Shown here one piece after another: positions 32,183 through 41,970 of a DNA stretch of 61,439 nt. The DNA is from Oscillospiraceae bacterium (GTDB taxonomy: Bacteria > Bacillota > Clostridia > Oscillospirales > Oscillospiraceae). Location: NCBI GenBank assembly GCA_017622295.1, contig JAGARK010000034.1:1-61439 (forward strand). Direction: 5' to 3'. The number at the start of each line of letters is the position of its first letter. The first letter of the stretch is position 1. The position numbers were made by a program, and so were the translations under genes. A model generated the notes under the pieces. That model was not told the origin of the DNA. It was given only the letters and a program-made list of their open reading frames with translations, and searched no databases.

Positions 32183-33001
32183 ATGGAACTTCAGGACAGA
32201 ATCTTTGAGGCTGCGGAGTATATCCGCAGCAAAACCACCCTCGAACCCCGGATCGGCATGGTTCTGGGCAGCGGCCTGGGCGACCTGGTGGACACCCTCA
32301 CCGACACCGTCTGCATCCCCTTCTCCGAGATCCCCAATTTCCCCCGGACCACGGTGGAAGGCCACAGCGGCGCGGTGGTTATCGGCCGGAAGGGCCGCAG
32401 AGCCGTGGCGGTGCTTCAGGGCCGGGTCCACTACTATGAGGGTCTCAGCCAGCAGGAGATCACCCTGCCCATTCGGGTGCTGGCAGCTCTGGGCGTGAAG
32501 ACCGTGATCCTGACCAACGCCGCCGGCGGCGTCAATACCCGCTATAACCCCGGCGACCTGATGCTGATCTGCGACCACATCAATTTCTCCGGCTCCAATC
32601 CCCTCATCGGCCCCAATATGGACAAATTCGGTCCCCGTTTCCCGGATATGAGCAATGTCTATGACGCCAGTCTCCGGGCCGGCATCAAGGAAATGGCCGG
32701 CTTCTGGGGTGTCTACCTCCGGGAGGGCGTGTATCTGATGTGCTCCGGTCCCAATTACGAGACCCCCGCCGAGATCCGAATGTTCCGCAATCTGGGCGCT
32801 GACGCCGTGGGTATGTCCACAGTCCCCGAGGCAATCGTGGCCGCCCACTGCGGCATGAAGGTCATCGGCATCTCCTGCATCACCAACATGGCCGCCGGCG
32901 TCCTGCCTCAAAAGCTGTACCACGGCGAGGTGATCGAGACCGCCGCCAGGGTCCACGACGACTTCCACAAGCTGCTGGACGGAATTCTGAGCGTTCTTTA
33001 A
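32183..33001 (+). CDS. Purine nucleoside phosphorylase (trimeric type)
   Basis: A 272-residue enzyme that splits purine nucleosides with phosphate. Motifs: GMVLGSGLGDL (phosphate loop, residues about 24-33), VEGHSG, GRVHYYEG (His), ILTNAAGGVNT, GPNYETPAEIR and DAVGMSTVPEAIVA, ending in SCITNMAAG with the base-binding Asn. This is the PunA/XapA-like trimeric class. It functions in purine salvage together, plausibly, with the phosphoribosyltransferase at 34447. Confidence 0.95.
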   Translation: MELQDRIFEAAEYIRSKTTLEPRIGMVLGSGLGDLVDTLTDTVCIPFSEIPNFPRTTVEGHSGAVVIGRKGRRAVAVLQGRVHYYEGLSQQEITLPIRVLAALGVKTVILTNAAGGVNTRYNPGDLMLICDHINFSGSNPLIGPNMDKFGPRFPDMSNVYDASLRAGIKEMAGFWGVYLREGVYLMCSGPNYETPAEIRMFRNLGADAVGMSTVPEAIVAAHCGMKVIGISCITNMAAGVLPQKLYHGEVIETAARVHDDFHKLLDGILSVL

Positions 33002-33053
33002 ACTTTACCAATTCCCCGGCAGAAAAAGAGTCCAACATTGTGCATTTAAAGCC

Positions 33054-33081
33054 TTGAAACTTCCGGATAAAGGACTATAAT
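33054..33081 (+). promoter_or_regulatory. Promoter of the antiporter gene
   Basis: TTGAAA (33054-33059), 16-base spacer, TATAAT (33076-33081). Confidence 0.75.
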
Positions 33082-33114
33082 TAGGAAGTATTTATAAATG
33101 AAAAGAGGCTTTTT

Positions 33115-34410
33115 ATGGAAATCTTACTTGCAATCGGTATCGCTATGTTTGCAGGTCTGTTTCTGACCCGATTGGCCGTGAAACTGAATCTGCCCGACGT
33201 TACCTGTTACCTGATCGCAGGCGTTCTGGTTGGCCCCCTGGTGCTGGGTCAGCTGGGCATTCCCGGTCTGGGCTTCCATTCCTTCGAGTTTGTCGAGGAA
33301 ATGAGTCTGATCTCCGACGTGGCTTTGGGCTTCATCGCCTTCTCCATCGGTGATGAGTTCCGCCTGTCCGCACTGAAGAAGATCGGCCGCCAGGCTACCG
33401 TCATCGCCATTTTCCAGGCTCTGACCGCCTGCCTGCTGGTGGACGGCGTGCTGCTGGTCCTGCATCTGTTCCTGGGCGACAAGCTGCCCGTATCCACCTG
33501 CATCATTCTGGGCGCCATCGCCACCGCAACGGCTCCCGCCGCCACCATGATGGTCGTCAACCAGTATAAGGCCAAGGGCCCCCTGACGGATATCCTGATG
33601 CCCATCGTCGCACTGGACGACGCCGTGGGTCTGATCGTCTTTGCCGTGTCGGGCGGTATCGCCAAGGCCCTGATCAGCGGCGAGATCAGCATGGTGTCCA
33701 TTCTGGTCAACCCCATCATCGAGATCGTGCTGTCCCTGGGGCTGGGCGCAGTGCTGGGCTGGATCTTCAGCGAAGTGGAGATCTACTTCAACTCCCGCTC
33801 CAAGCGTCTGGGCCTGGCCATCACCTTCGTGATCATCAGCGCAGCCCTGTCCAAGCTGCACTTCCATCTGGACGGTGGTGTGGAGATCGGCTTCTCCAGC
33901 CTGCTGGTTTGCATGATGTGCGGCACCATGTTCTGCAACCTGTGTGACTTCTCCGAGGGCATCATGTATAAGACCGAGCGCTGGACCGCTCCAATCTATG
34001 TGCTGTTCTTCGTCATCTCCGGCGCGGAGCTGGACCTGCGGATCTTCGCAGACCTGGCCGTCGTGGGCATCGGCATTGCCTATATCGCCGCCCGTTCCGC
34101 CGGTAAGATCTCCGGTGCCTCCATCAGCGCCCGGTTCATGAAGTGCGAGCCCAGCATCCAGAAGTATCTGGGCATCACCCTGCTGCCTCAGGCCGGCGTT
34201 GCGCTGGGTATGAGCGTCACCGTGGCTGCCGAGTTCGGCGCAGAGGGCGCCATTGTCCGTAACATCGTGCTCTTTGCTGTGCTGATTTACGAGCTGGTGG
34301 GCCCCATCCTGACCAAGATGGCTCTGACCGCCGCAGGCGACATCCAGCCCAAGTCCCACGAAGAGCGCCGCCAGGAGGTCATCATCCGAAACGAGGCGGC
34401 AAAATCCTGA
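33115..34410 (+). CDS. CPA2-type cation:proton antiporter
   Basis: A 431-residue integral membrane protein with about 12-13 helices of the Na+/H+ (KefB/NapA-like) exchanger fold. The tell-tale parts are the N-terminal LPDVTCYLIAGVLVGPLVLG, the acidic pair in the discontinuous helix region IVALDDAVGLIVFA, and the late LLPQAGVALGMSVTVAAEFG. There is no C-terminal TrkA domain. Substrate (Na+, K+ or both) unknown. It is followed 36 bases later by a phosphoribosyltransferase, a coupling without obvious metabolic logic. Confidence 0.9.
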   Translation: MEILLAIGIAMFAGLFLTRLAVKLNLPDVTCYLIAGVLVGPLVLGQLGIPGLGFHSFEFVEEMSLISDVALGFIAFSIGDEFRLSALKKIGRQATVIAIFQALTACLLVDGVLLVLHLFLGDKLPVSTCIILGAIATATAPAATMMVVNQYKAKGPLTDILMPIVALDDAVGLIVFAVSGGIAKALISGEISMVSILVNPIIEIVLSLGLGAVLGWIFSEVEIYFNSRSKRLGLAITFVIISAALSKLHFHLDGGVEIGFSSLLVCMMCGTMFCNLCDFSEGIMYKTERWTAPIYVLFFVISGAELDLRIFADLAVVGIGIAYIAARSAGKISGASISARFMKCEPSIQKYLGITLLPQAGVALGMSVTVAAEFGAEGAIVRNIVLFAVLIYELVGPILTKMALTAAGDIQPKSHEERRQEVIIRNEAAKS

Positions 34411-34446
34411 TTTCCCCCGCAAAATAAAGAATAAGGAGCATTTTCC

Positions 34447-35001
34447 ATGTATTACCGCATGAACGTCGCAGGTCTCCAGCGGGATCTGCCCATCTGCCCC
34501 GTCAACGAAAAGCTGTACATCGCCGGTTTTGTGATCTTCGGCGACCAGGAGCTGACCGTGGCCTGCGCCCGGGAGCTGCTTGCAAGAGCCCCGGAATATG
34601 ACTATATCATCACCGCCGAGGCTAAGGGCATCCCTCTGGCTCACGAAATGGCCCGTCAGGCCGGCGACGCCAAGTACATCCTGGCCCGCAAAGGCCCCAA
34701 GCTGTATATGCGGGACATCTTCGATGTAACGGTTCGCTCCATCACCACCGCCAGGGAGCAGAAGCTCTATCTGGACGGTGCCGACGCCGAGCTGATGAAG
34801 GGCAAGCGGATCCTGATCGTGGACGATGTGATCTCCACCGGCGAGAGCCTGTCCGCTCTGGAGGCCCTGGTCGAGAAGGCCGGCGGCCACATCTGCGGCC
34901 GGATGGCCATCCTGGCCGAGGGCGACGCCCGGGACCGGGAGGACCTGATCTATCTGGAAAAGCTCCCCCTGTTCAATCCCGACGGCACGGTTATGGAATA
35001 A
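34447..35001 (+). CDS. PRPP-binding phosphoribosyltransferase (adenine-type)
   Basis: A 184-residue type I phosphoribosyltransferase with the PRPP motif RILIVDDVISTGESL (about residues 120-134) and an upstream ITAEAKGIPLAHEMA loop similar to APRT enzymes. ARKGPKLYM is in the place of the APRT flexible loop. Adenine is the likely base, by similarity to APRT, but xanthine- or other-specific paralogues exist. It ends with a terminator. Confidence 0.82.
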   Translation: MYYRMNVAGLQRDLPICPVNEKLYIAGFVIFGDQELTVACARELLARAPEYDYIITAEAKGIPLAHEMARQAGDAKYILARKGPKLYMRDIFDVTVRSITTAREQKLYLDGADAELMKGKRILIVDDVISTGESLSALEALVEKAGGHICGRMAILAEGDARDREDLIYLEKLPLFNPDGTVME

Positions 35002-35009
35002 TTAGAATT

Positions 35010-35038
35010 GGACGGCACTTCAGGTGCCGTCCTTTTTT
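35010..35038 (+). terminator. Terminator after the phosphoribosyltransferase gene
   Basis: GGACGGCAC (35010-35018) pairs with GTGCCGTCC (35024-35032), then TTTTTT. Confidence 0.9.
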
Positions 35039-35039
35039 A

Positions 35040-35152
35040 TGCGAAATTCAAAATGCAGAATTATGGTGCGCAGAAATCGCACGATTAAAATGGTTTTCGA
35101 AGATAACATCTCAATTTTGCGTTTCGCACATCTGCACAATAAGCTGAAATTT
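35040..35152. repeat. Palindromic intergenic repeat, composite copy R4
   Basis: TGCGAAATT (35040-35048) and TTTCGCA (35122-35128) are complementary ends of a type II part homologous to R1, followed by the type I end AATAAGCTGAAATTT (35138-35152). The his promoter begins 12 bases later. Confidence 0.8.
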
Positions 35153-35163
35153 CCACACAAGGG

Positions 35164-35191
35164 TTGACATCCGACGGAAGTAGAGTATAAT
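35164..35191 (+). promoter_or_regulatory. Sigma-A promoter of the his operon
   Basis: TTGACA (35164-35169), 16-base spacer, TATAAT (35186-35191). The leader of about 57 bases has only a small CTTTAGTTCGCTAAAG hairpin; no T-box or His-rich leader peptide is seen. Confidence 0.85.
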
Positions 35192-35254
35192 AAAAGACAC
35201 AAGCCGCTTTAGTTCGCTAAAGTAATAAAGCAAATCAGAAACGGAGCGAACGCC

Positions 35255-36352
35255 ATGATCGATCAAGCTATCCTGAAGCGGGAAGAAAAAGCCGTTTTCG
35301 GCCTCCGGTCGCTGTATCGCAAATACGGCTACTCCCCCTATAAAATGAGCAAATTCGAGGAATACGAATACTACATCCGCAACAAGGACTTTCTGGTCAG
35401 TGACCGGATCATCACCTTCAACGACACCAACGGCCGCCTGCTGGCCCTGAAGCCCGATGTGACCCTCTCCATCATCAAAAACCGCGAGGACATCCCCGGT
35501 TGCAAGCAGAAGGTCTGCTACAACGAGAATATCTACCGGGTCTCCGACAGCACCCACCAGTACAAGGAGATCATGCAGGCGGGCCTGGAGTGCATCGGCG
35601 ACATCGACCTGTATGACATTTATGAAGCCGTCTCCCTGGCCGCCCAGAGTCTGGCGCTGATCTCGGAGGATTTCATCCTGCAGATCTCGGATCTGGATAT
35701 CCTCTCCGCCGCGCTGAACCGGGTCTGTCCCGACGCCGAATTCCAGAGGGCCGCCACCGGCTTCATCGCCGGTAAGAATGCCCACGACCTGCAGCGGCTG
35801 TGCAGAGAATTCGACATCGACAGCGACGACGCCGCGGTCCTTTCCAGATTCGTCAGCGTCTGCGGCTCCCGGGTTCAGGTACTTGACCAGATGGAAGAGC
35901 TCTGCGGCAGCTGGCTGGGCGACTCCCTGAACCGCCTGAAAAAGCTCTCGGCCCTGCTGGAAAAGTCCCCGTACAGTCAGAAGATTATCTTCGACTTCTC
36001 GGTAGTCAATGATATGAATTACTACAACGGCATCGTCTTCCGGGGCTATTTAAGCGGCATCTGCGACGGCGTCCTGTCCGGCGGTCAGTACGACAAGCTG
36101 ATGCGGAAAATGGACCGCAGGTCCGGCGCCATCGGCTTTGCGCTGTATCTGGATCTGCTGGAGCAGCTCCCCTCCCAGCGCAGCAGCTTTGACGTGGATG
36201 TGCTGGTGCTCTATGACGACACCGCCCCCGTGGCCGAAGCAGTGGAAAAGCTCATCTCCGGAGGCAAAACCGTCAGCGCCCAAAAAGCGGTCCCGCCGCG
36301 GCTGCGGTACCGTGAGCTTCTCGATCTTCGAAAGGAGGCGGCTACATGCTGA
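35255..36352 (+). CDS. hisZ: ATP phosphoribosyltransferase regulatory subunit HisZ
   Basis: A 365-residue HisRS-like protein lacking tRNA-ligase function; it pairs with the short HisG to form the allosteric first enzyme of histidine synthesis. Class II motifs are partly kept: LLALKPDVTLSIIK, KVCYNENIYRVSD and YYNGIVFRGYLSGICDGVLSGGQYDKL. First gene of the nine-gene operon; overlaps hisG by 7 bases. Confidence 0.94.
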   Translation: MIDQAILKREEKAVFGLRSLYRKYGYSPYKMSKFEEYEYYIRNKDFLVSDRIITFNDTNGRLLALKPDVTLSIIKNREDIPGCKQKVCYNENIYRVSDSTHQYKEIMQAGLECIGDIDLYDIYEAVSLAAQSLALISEDFILQISDLDILSAALNRVCPDAEFQRAATGFIAGKNAHDLQRLCREFDIDSDDAAVLSRFVSVCGSRVQVLDQMEELCGSWLGDSLNRLKKLSALLEKSPYSQKIIFDFSVVNDMNYYNGIVFRGYLSGICDGVLSGGQYDKLMRKMDRRSGAIGFALYLDLLEQLPSQRSSFDVDVLVLYDDTAPVAEAVEKLISGGKTVSAQKAVPPRLRYRELLDLRKEAATC

Positions 36353-36975
36353 ACATCGCGCTGCCCAAGGGCCGCCTGGGCGAAAAGGTCTATGCCATGT
36401 TTGAGGCGGCGGGCTTTGAGTGTCCCTCCATCAAAGAGCCGGGCCGAAAGCTGATCTTTGAAAATGAGGAAAACCAGGTCCGCTACTTCTGGGTCAAGCC
36501 CTCGGACGTAGCGATCTACGTGGAGCGGGGCGCCGCCGACATCGGCGTGGCCGGCAAGGACATTCTTCTGGAATACGAACCCCGGGTCTACGAATTACTG
36601 GACCTGAATCTGGGTAAATGCCGCATGGCGGTAGCTGCCCCCAGAGATTTCTACGACGACGGAGAGAAAACCCTCCGGGTTGCCACCAAATTCACCAACA
36701 TCGCCGCCGGTTACTACGGCGGACTGGGCCGGGACATCGACATCATCAAGCTCAACGGCTCCATCGAGATCGCCCCCATCCTGGGTCTTTCCGACGTCAT
36801 CGTGGACATCGTGGAGACCGGCACCACCCTGAAAGAAAATGATCTGGAAGTGATCGAGACCATCGTCCCCATCTCTGCCCGGCTCATCGCCAACAAGGCG
36901 GGCTTCCAGTTCAAGCGGGCCCAGATCGAGAAAATCCAACAATCCCTGAAAGCACAGGTGGAACATCATGATTAA
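36346..36975 (+). CDS. hisG: ATP phosphoribosyltransferase catalytic subunit, short form
   Basis: A 209-residue HisG_S; the missing C-terminal regulatory domain explains the need for HisZ next door. It starts MLNIALPKGRLGEKV and has DIGVAGKDIL, RVATKFTNIAAGYY and the PRPP loop DIVETGTTLKENDL. It catalyses ATP + PRPP to phosphoribosyl-ATP, the committed step. Overlaps hisD by 8 bases. Confidence 0.96.
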   Translation: MLNIALPKGRLGEKVYAMFEAAGFECPSIKEPGRKLIFENEENQVRYFWVKPSDVAIYVERGAADIGVAGKDILLEYEPRVYELLDLNLGKCRMAVAAPRDFYDDGEKTLRVATKFTNIAAGYYGGLGRDIDIIKLNGSIEIAPILGLSDVIVDIVETGTTLKENDLEVIETIVPISARLIANKAGFQFKRAQIEKIQQSLKAQVEHHD

Positions 36976-38245
36976 GATTATGAATTACGGCGAAGTACCC
37001 AACAGTGAAATCTTCGCCCGGGAGAATATCGCCGCCAATGTGGAGAGCGTGGTAAGCGAAATCATTACCACCGTCCGCCAAAAGGGCGATGCCGCCCTCT
37101 ATGAATATGCCGCCCGGTTCGACAAGGCAGAGCTTTCCTCCCTGGAGGTCAGCCAGGCCGAAATCGACGAGGCCTTCGCCGCGGTGGAGCCGGAATTTCT
37201 GGAAGTCCTCCGGGAAGCCGCCGCCAACATCCGGCTCTTCCACGAAAAGCAGGTACGCAATTCCTTCATCATCAACCGTGACGGCATCGTCATGGGCCAG
37301 AAGGTGACCCCCATTGAGCGGGTAGGCCTCTACGTCCCCGGCGGCACCGCCGCCTATCCCTCCACCGTGCTGATGGACTCCATCCCCGCCAAGATCGCCG
37401 GCTGCGAAACCATCGTCATGGTGACCCCTCCCGGCCGGGACGGCAAGGTCAATCCCGTGATCCTGGCCGCGGCAAAGATCGCCGGTGTGGACCGGATCTT
37501 CAAGGTCGGCGGCGCCCAGGCCGTGGCCGCCCTGGCCTACGGCACCGAAAGCATCCCCAATGTGGATAAGATCGTCGGCCCCGGCAATGCCTATGTGGCC
37601 GAAGCCAAGAAGCAGGTCTTCGGCAAAGTAGCCATCGACATGATCGCAGGCCCCAGTGAAATTCTGGTGGTGGCAGACTGTACCGCAAACCCCAGATTTG
37701 TGGCCGCAGACCTTCTGAGTCAGGCGGAGCACGATAAGATGGCCAGCGCGGTTCTGGTCACCGACTCGGCGGAATTTGCCGCCGCCGTCAGCGAAGAGCT
37801 GGAGCGCCAGATTCCCCAGCTGCCCAGAGCGGAAATCGCCCGGGCATCCATAGATAACAACGGAAAGATCATCGTGGCCGAAAACCTGAAGCTGGCCATC
37901 GACATTGCCAATGAGATCGCGCCGGAGCACCTGGAGCTGTGCGTGGACAACCCCTTCGACTTTCTGGACAGCGTCAGGCACGCAGGCTCCATCTTCATGG
38001 GCAAGTACTGTCCCGAAGCCCTGGGTGACTACTTCGCCGGTCCCAACCACACCCTTCCCACCTCCGGCACCGCCCGGTTCTCCTCCCCCCTGAGCGTGGA
38101 TGATTTCGTGAAGAAATCCCAGTTCACCTACTTCACCCGGGAGGCTCTGGGAACGGTGGCGGGTAAAGTGGCCACCTTCGCCGAAAAAGAAGGCCTCACC
38201 GCCCATGCCAGAAGCGCCACCATCCGATTTGAGGACAAGTTATGA
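36968..38245 (+). CDS. hisD: Histidinol dehydrogenase
   Basis: A 425-residue zinc- and NAD-dependent enzyme that oxidises histidinol to histidine in two steps. Motifs: [51 protein letters not shown] and the metal/catalytic block [25 protein letters not shown] near 318 and [14 protein letters not shown] follow. Fourth-base overlap (ATGA) with hisC. Confidence 0.97.
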   Translation: MIKIMNYGEVPNSEIFARENIAANVESVVSEIITTVRQKGDAALYEYAARFDKAELSSLEVSQAEIDEAFAAVEPEFLEVLREAAANIRLFHEKQVRNSFIINRDGIVMGQKVTPIERVGLYVPGGTAAYPSTVLMDSIPAKIAGCETIVMVTPPGRDGKVNPVILAAAKIAGVDRIFKVGGAQAVAALAYGTESIPNVDKIVGPGNAYVAEAKKQVFGKVAIDMIAGPSEILVVADCTANPRFVAADLLSQAEHDKMASAVLVTDSAEFAAAVSEELERQIPQLPRAEIARASIDNNGKIIVAENLKLAIDIANEIAPEHLELCVDNPFDFLDSVRHAGSIFMGKYCPEALGDYFAGPNHTLPTSGTARFSSPLSVDDFVKKSQFTYFTREALGTVAGKVATFAEKEGLTAHARSATIRFEDKL

Positions 38246-39300
38246 GCAGATTTTTTTCTTCCAGATACGCCTCCCTGACGCCCTATACCCCCGGCGAGCA
38301 GCCGAAGGACATGCAGTATGTGAAGCTGAATACCAATGAATCCCCCTTCCCGCCCTCCCCCGGCGTTTCCCGGGCTGTGGCGGAGCAGTGCGGCAAGCTC
38401 CAGCTGTACTCCGACCCGGAGAGCACGGTGCTGCGGGTTAAGTTGGCGGAGGTCTACGGCGTGAAGCCCGAGCAGGTCATCGTCACCAACGGCTCTGACG
38501 AAGTGCTGAACTTTGCCTTCATGGCCTTTGCCGAAAACCTGATCTTCCCGGACATCACCTACGGCTTCTACCCCGTGTTTGCCCAGCTGAACAACATCCC
38601 CTATGAAGAAATTCCCCTGGAGGAGGATTTCTCTATCGACCCAAAGGATTATGTAAACCAGAATAAAACCATCGTCATCGCCAATCCCAACGCCCCCACG
38701 GGTCTGTGCCTGAACCTTTCGGATATCGAGCAGATCGTTGCCTCCAATTCCGACAATGTGGTCATCATCGACGAGGCCTATGTGGATTTCGGCGGAGAAA
38801 GCGCCGTGGCGCTGGTGGACAAGTACGATAATCTGCTGGTGACGATGACCTTCTCCAAGTCCCGGTCCATGGCCGGCGCCCGGCTGGGCTTCGGAATCGG
38901 CAGCAAGGCACTGATCGCCGACCTGAATACCATCCGCTACTCCACCAATCCCTACAACGTCAACCGGATGACGGAATTCGCCGGAGCCGCAGCCCTGAGT
39001 GAAAATGATTACTACATGGCAAACTGCCACACCATCATGGAAAACCGGACCTGGACCACCGAACAGCTTCAAAAGCTGGGCTTCAAGGTTCTGCCCTCCA
39101 AAGCAAATTTCGTCTTCGCCAAATCTCCCCGCATCAGCGGAGAAGGGCTGTATCTGGAACTGAAAAAGCGGGGTATTCTGGTGCGGCACTTTACAAAAGA
39201 ACGAATCAAAGACTATAACCGCATCACCATCGGTACCAAAGAACAAATGGAAATCCTGATTTCCGCCATCACGGAGATTTTAAAGGAGCAGGCCTTATGA
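38242..39300 (+). CDS. hisC: Histidinol-phosphate aminotransferase
   Basis: A 352-residue class I/II PLP aminotransferase. Seen: LNTNESPFPPSPGV, VTNGSDEVLNFAF, NPNAPTGLCL, VIIDEAYVDFGG and the PLP lysine in TMTFSKSRSMAGARLGFGIG. It converts imidazole-acetol phosphate to histidinol phosphate. It overlaps both neighbours by 4 bases. Confidence 0.97.
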   Translation: MSRFFSSRYASLTPYTPGEQPKDMQYVKLNTNESPFPPSPGVSRAVAEQCGKLQLYSDPESTVLRVKLAEVYGVKPEQVIVTNGSDEVLNFAFMAFAENLIFPDITYGFYPVFAQLNNIPYEEIPLEEDFSIDPKDYVNQNKTIVIANPNAPTGLCLNLSDIEQIVASNSDNVVIIDEAYVDFGGESAVALVDKYDNLLVTMTFSKSRSMAGARLGFGIGSKALIADLNTIRYSTNPYNVNRMTEFAGAAALSENDYYMANCHTIMENRTWTTEQLQKLGFKVLPSKANFVFAKSPRISGEGLYLELKKRGILVRHFTKERIKDYNRITIGTKEQMEILISAITEILKEQAL

Positions 39301-39884
39301 GAAACGCAGAAATCAAGCGCACCACCGCCGAAACGGACATTTTTCTCCAGCTGAATCTGGATGGCCGGGGCATTGGCGAAATCGCCACCGGCTGCGGCTT
39401 TCTGGATCATATGCTGACCCTCTTCGCCCGCCACGGCCGGTTTGACCTGACTGTGACCTGTAAGGGCGATACCTTCGTTGACTACCACCACACCGTGGAG
39501 GACATCGGCATCTGCCTGGGTCAGGCTTTTAAGGAAGCCCTGGGCAGCAAAAAGGGCATCATCCGCTACGGCGACATCACCCTTCCCATGGACGAAGCTC
39601 TGATCCTTTCCGCTGTGGATATCTCCGGCCGGGGCGGCTGCTATTACGCCCTGGAGATCCCCACCCAGAAGGTGGGGGATTTCGACACCGAGCTGGATCA
39701 GGAATTCTGGATCGCCTTCGCCCAGAATGCAGGGCTGACGCTGCATATCCGCCAGCTTACCGGGCGGAATTCCCACCACATTATTGAGGGTGCTTTCAAA
39801 TCCGTGGCCCGGAGCCTGAAGGCGGCAGTGGCCATCGACCCGGCCTATGCCAACGAAGTACCTTCCACAAAGGGGATGCTGTAA
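39297..39884 (+). CDS. hisB: Imidazoleglycerol-phosphate dehydratase (monofunctional)
   Basis: A 195-residue IGPD with the duplicated metal motifs GCGFLDHMLTLFARHG and DYHHTVEDIGICLGQA in the first half and HHIIEGAFKSVARSLK in the second. There is no N-terminal histidinol-phosphatase domain, unlike enterobacterial HisB. It shares one base with hisH. Confidence 0.97.
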   Translation: MRNAEIKRTTAETDIFLQLNLDGRGIGEIATGCGFLDHMLTLFARHGRFDLTVTCKGDTFVDYHHTVEDIGICLGQAFKEALGSKKGIIRYGDITLPMDEALILSAVDISGRGGCYYALEIPTQKVGDFDTELDQEFWIAFAQNAGLTLHIRQLTGRNSHHIIEGAFKSVARSLKAAVAIDPAYANEVPSTKGML

Positions 39885-40504
39885 TGATCGCGATTATTGA
39901 CTACGGCGTGGGAAATCTCTTTTCCCTCTGCTCCTCCTTCCGAAAAATCGGCGCCCAGATCACCGTCACCGCCGACCCCAATCTCATTGAAGCGGCGGAC
40001 AAGCTGATCCTGCCCGGCGTGGGTGCCTTCGCCGATGCGGCGAAGAAGCTCCGGGACTCCGGGCTGGATATCGTCATCAAGGAGCAGGCCGCCAAGGGCA
40101 AGCCCATTATGGGCATCTGCCTGGGTATGCAGATGCTCTTTGAAAAAAGCTATGAATACGGCGAGCACGAGGGTCTGGGACTGCTGAAGGGAAGCGTTGT
40201 TCCCATGGAGGTCCGAATTCCGGAAAACCTGAAAATTCCCCACATCGGCTGGAACGCTCTGCACTTCAGTAAGGACAGCAAGCTCTTCCGGTATATCAAG
40301 GAGGAAGACTGCGTATACTTTGTCCACTCCTACTACGCTTCCGACTGTGAGGATAGCGTCATCGCCACCGCCGAATACGGCCGGGAGCTCACTGCCGCCG
40401 TGGAGCAGGGCAATGTATTTGGCTGCCAGTTCCACCCGGAAAAGAGCGGAGAAGTGGGCCTGAACATTCTGCGCTCCTTCTGCGACCTGGAGGTAACACC
40501 ATGA
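39884..40504 (+). CDS. hisH: Imidazole glycerol phosphate synthase, glutaminase subunit
   Basis: A 206-residue class I glutamine amidotransferase that feeds ammonia to HisF. Start MIAIIDYGVGNLFSL; nucleophile Cys in IMGICLGMQMLFE; the His-Glu pair in FGCQFHPEKSGEVGL. 4-base overlap with hisA. Confidence 0.97.
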   Translation: MIAIIDYGVGNLFSLCSSFRKIGAQITVTADPNLIEAADKLILPGVGAFADAAKKLRDSGLDIVIKEQAAKGKPIMGICLGMQMLFEKSYEYGEHEGLGLLKGSVVPMEVRIPENLKIPHIGWNALHFSKDSKLFRYIKEEDCVYFVHSYYASDCEDSVIATAEYGRELTAAVEQGNVFGCQFHPEKSGEVGLNILRSFCDLEVTP

Positions 40505-41214
40505 TTCTCTTGCCTGCAATTGACCTCTATGATAAAAAAGCAGTCCGGCTCTACAAGGGCGACTACCGGGAAATGACCGTCTACAGCGAGAATCCCATCG
40601 AAATCGCCCGGGATTTTGAAGCCTGCGGCGCCAAATACATCCACATGGTAGACCTGGAGGGCGCCAAGGACGGTACCACCCCCAACCTCTCTATCGTCGG
40701 GCAGGTGGCCAGGGAAACCTCCCTCTTTGTGGAAATTGGCGGCGGCATCCGCAGTATGGACACCGTGGCCCGTTATCTGGAGGCCGGTGTCAGCCGGGTC
40801 ATCCTCGGCACCGCCGCGGTAAAGGATCCGAAATTTCTGAAGGCAGCCGTCAGCCGTTACGGCGAAAAAATCGCTGTGGGTGCCGACGTCAGGGACGGAA
40901 AAATTGCCATCAAAGGCTGGCTGGAAACCGCCGACGTGACGCTGGACGAATTCCTGCGCCAAATGGAAAACCTCGGCGTCAAAAACGTTATCTGCACCGA
41001 CATTTCCAAAGACGGTGCCATGAAGGGTACCAACCTCGCCCTCTACAAGGCGCTTTCCGAAAAGTATTCTCTGGACATTACCGCCTCCGGCGGCGTGTCC
41101 AGTCTGGATGACGTCAAGCAGCTGCGGGCCATGAACCTCTACGGCGCCATCATCGGCAAGGCCTACTATACCGGAGCCATCGAACTCCGGGAAGCATTGG
41201 AGGCAGCAAAATGA
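40501..41214 (+). CDS. hisA: ProFAR isomerase HisA
   Basis: A 237-residue (beta/alpha)8 barrel. N-terminal catalytic Asp in LLPAIDLYDKKAVRLYKGDY, half-barrel phosphate loops VEIGGGIRSMDTV and ASGGVSSLDDVK, and second acid in ICTDISKDGAMKG. Isomerises ProFAR to PRFAR. Overlaps hisF by 4 bases. Confidence 0.97.
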   Translation: MILLPAIDLYDKKAVRLYKGDYREMTVYSENPIEIARDFEACGAKYIHMVDLEGAKDGTTPNLSIVGQVARETSLFVEIGGGIRSMDTVARYLEAGVSRVILGTAAVKDPKFLKAAVSRYGEKIAVGADVRDGKIAIKGWLETADVTLDEFLRQMENLGVKNVICTDISKDGAMKGTNLALYKALSEKYSLDITASGGVSSLDDVKQLRAMNLYGAIIGKAYYTGAIELREALEAAK

Positions 41215-41969
41215 TTACCAAACGAATTATCCCCTGCCTGGACATCAAAAACGGCCGGGTGGTCAAGGGTACCAATTTCCAGGGGCTGTCGGACGTCTCC
41301 GACCCTGTGGCTTTGGCAGCCTACTATTCCGCCAGCGGTGCAGACGAGCTGGTGTTCTATGACATCACCGCCTCCTTCGAGGGCCGCCAGCTGTTTACAG
41401 ACATTCTGACGAAAGTGGCCTCCGAGATTTTCATCCCCCTGACGGTGGGCGGCGGCATCAACACCGTGGAGGATTTCGACCGGGTCTTAAAATGCGGCGC
41501 GGACAAGGTCAGCGTCAACTCCGGCGCCATCCGCAACCCCAAACTGATCCGGGAGGCCGCCCAAAAATACGGCAACCAGTGCGTGGTCCTCTCCGCCGAC
41601 ATCAAGCGCGTAAATGGCGAATTTCGTGTCTTCGCCAAAGGCGGCCGGGAGGATACTGGTATGGAAGCCATCGAGTGGATCCGCCGGGGCGTTGCGCTGG
41701 GTGCCGGTGAGGTGGTGGTCAACTCCATCGACACCGACGGCGTCAAGGGCGGCTTCGACACCCCCCTGCTGGAAGCTGTCTGCGATGCGGTGAAGGTTCC
41801 TGTCATCGCCTCCGGCGGCGCAGGATCCATGGCCCATTTCGTGGAGCTCTTCAAGGCCATCCCGGACATCGACGCTGGACTTGCGGCCTCCGTGTTCCAC
41901 TTCGGGCAGATCGCCATTCCCGATCTCAAGCGGGAGCTTCGAAACAACGACATCATCGTGAGGGTTTGA
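41211..41969 (+). CDS. hisF: Imidazole glycerol phosphate synthase, cyclase subunit
   Basis: A 252-residue barrel, partner of HisH: RIIPCLDIKNGRVVKGTNFQGL (Asp11 region), PLTVGGGINTVEDF, VNSIDTDGVKGGFD (catalytic Asp) and VIASGGAGSMAHF. It makes imidazole glycerol phosphate and AICAR from PRFAR. hisIE starts two bases after its stop. Confidence 0.97.
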   Translation: MITKRIIPCLDIKNGRVVKGTNFQGLSDVSDPVALAAYYSASGADELVFYDITASFEGRQLFTDILTKVASEIFIPLTVGGGINTVEDFDRVLKCGADKVSVNSGAIRNPKLIREAAQKYGNQCVVLSADIKRVNGEFRVFAKGGREDTGMEAIEWIRRGVALGAGEVVVNSIDTDGVKGGFDTPLLEAVCDAVKVPVIASGGAGSMAHFVELFKAIPDIDAGLAASVFHFGQIAIPDLKRELRNNDIIVRV

Positions 41970-41970
41970 T

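Noticed and set aside
35192-35254. T-box or histidine leader peptide before hisZ
   Set aside because: The leader is too short, lacks a TGGNACCGCG-like box and has no run of His codons.
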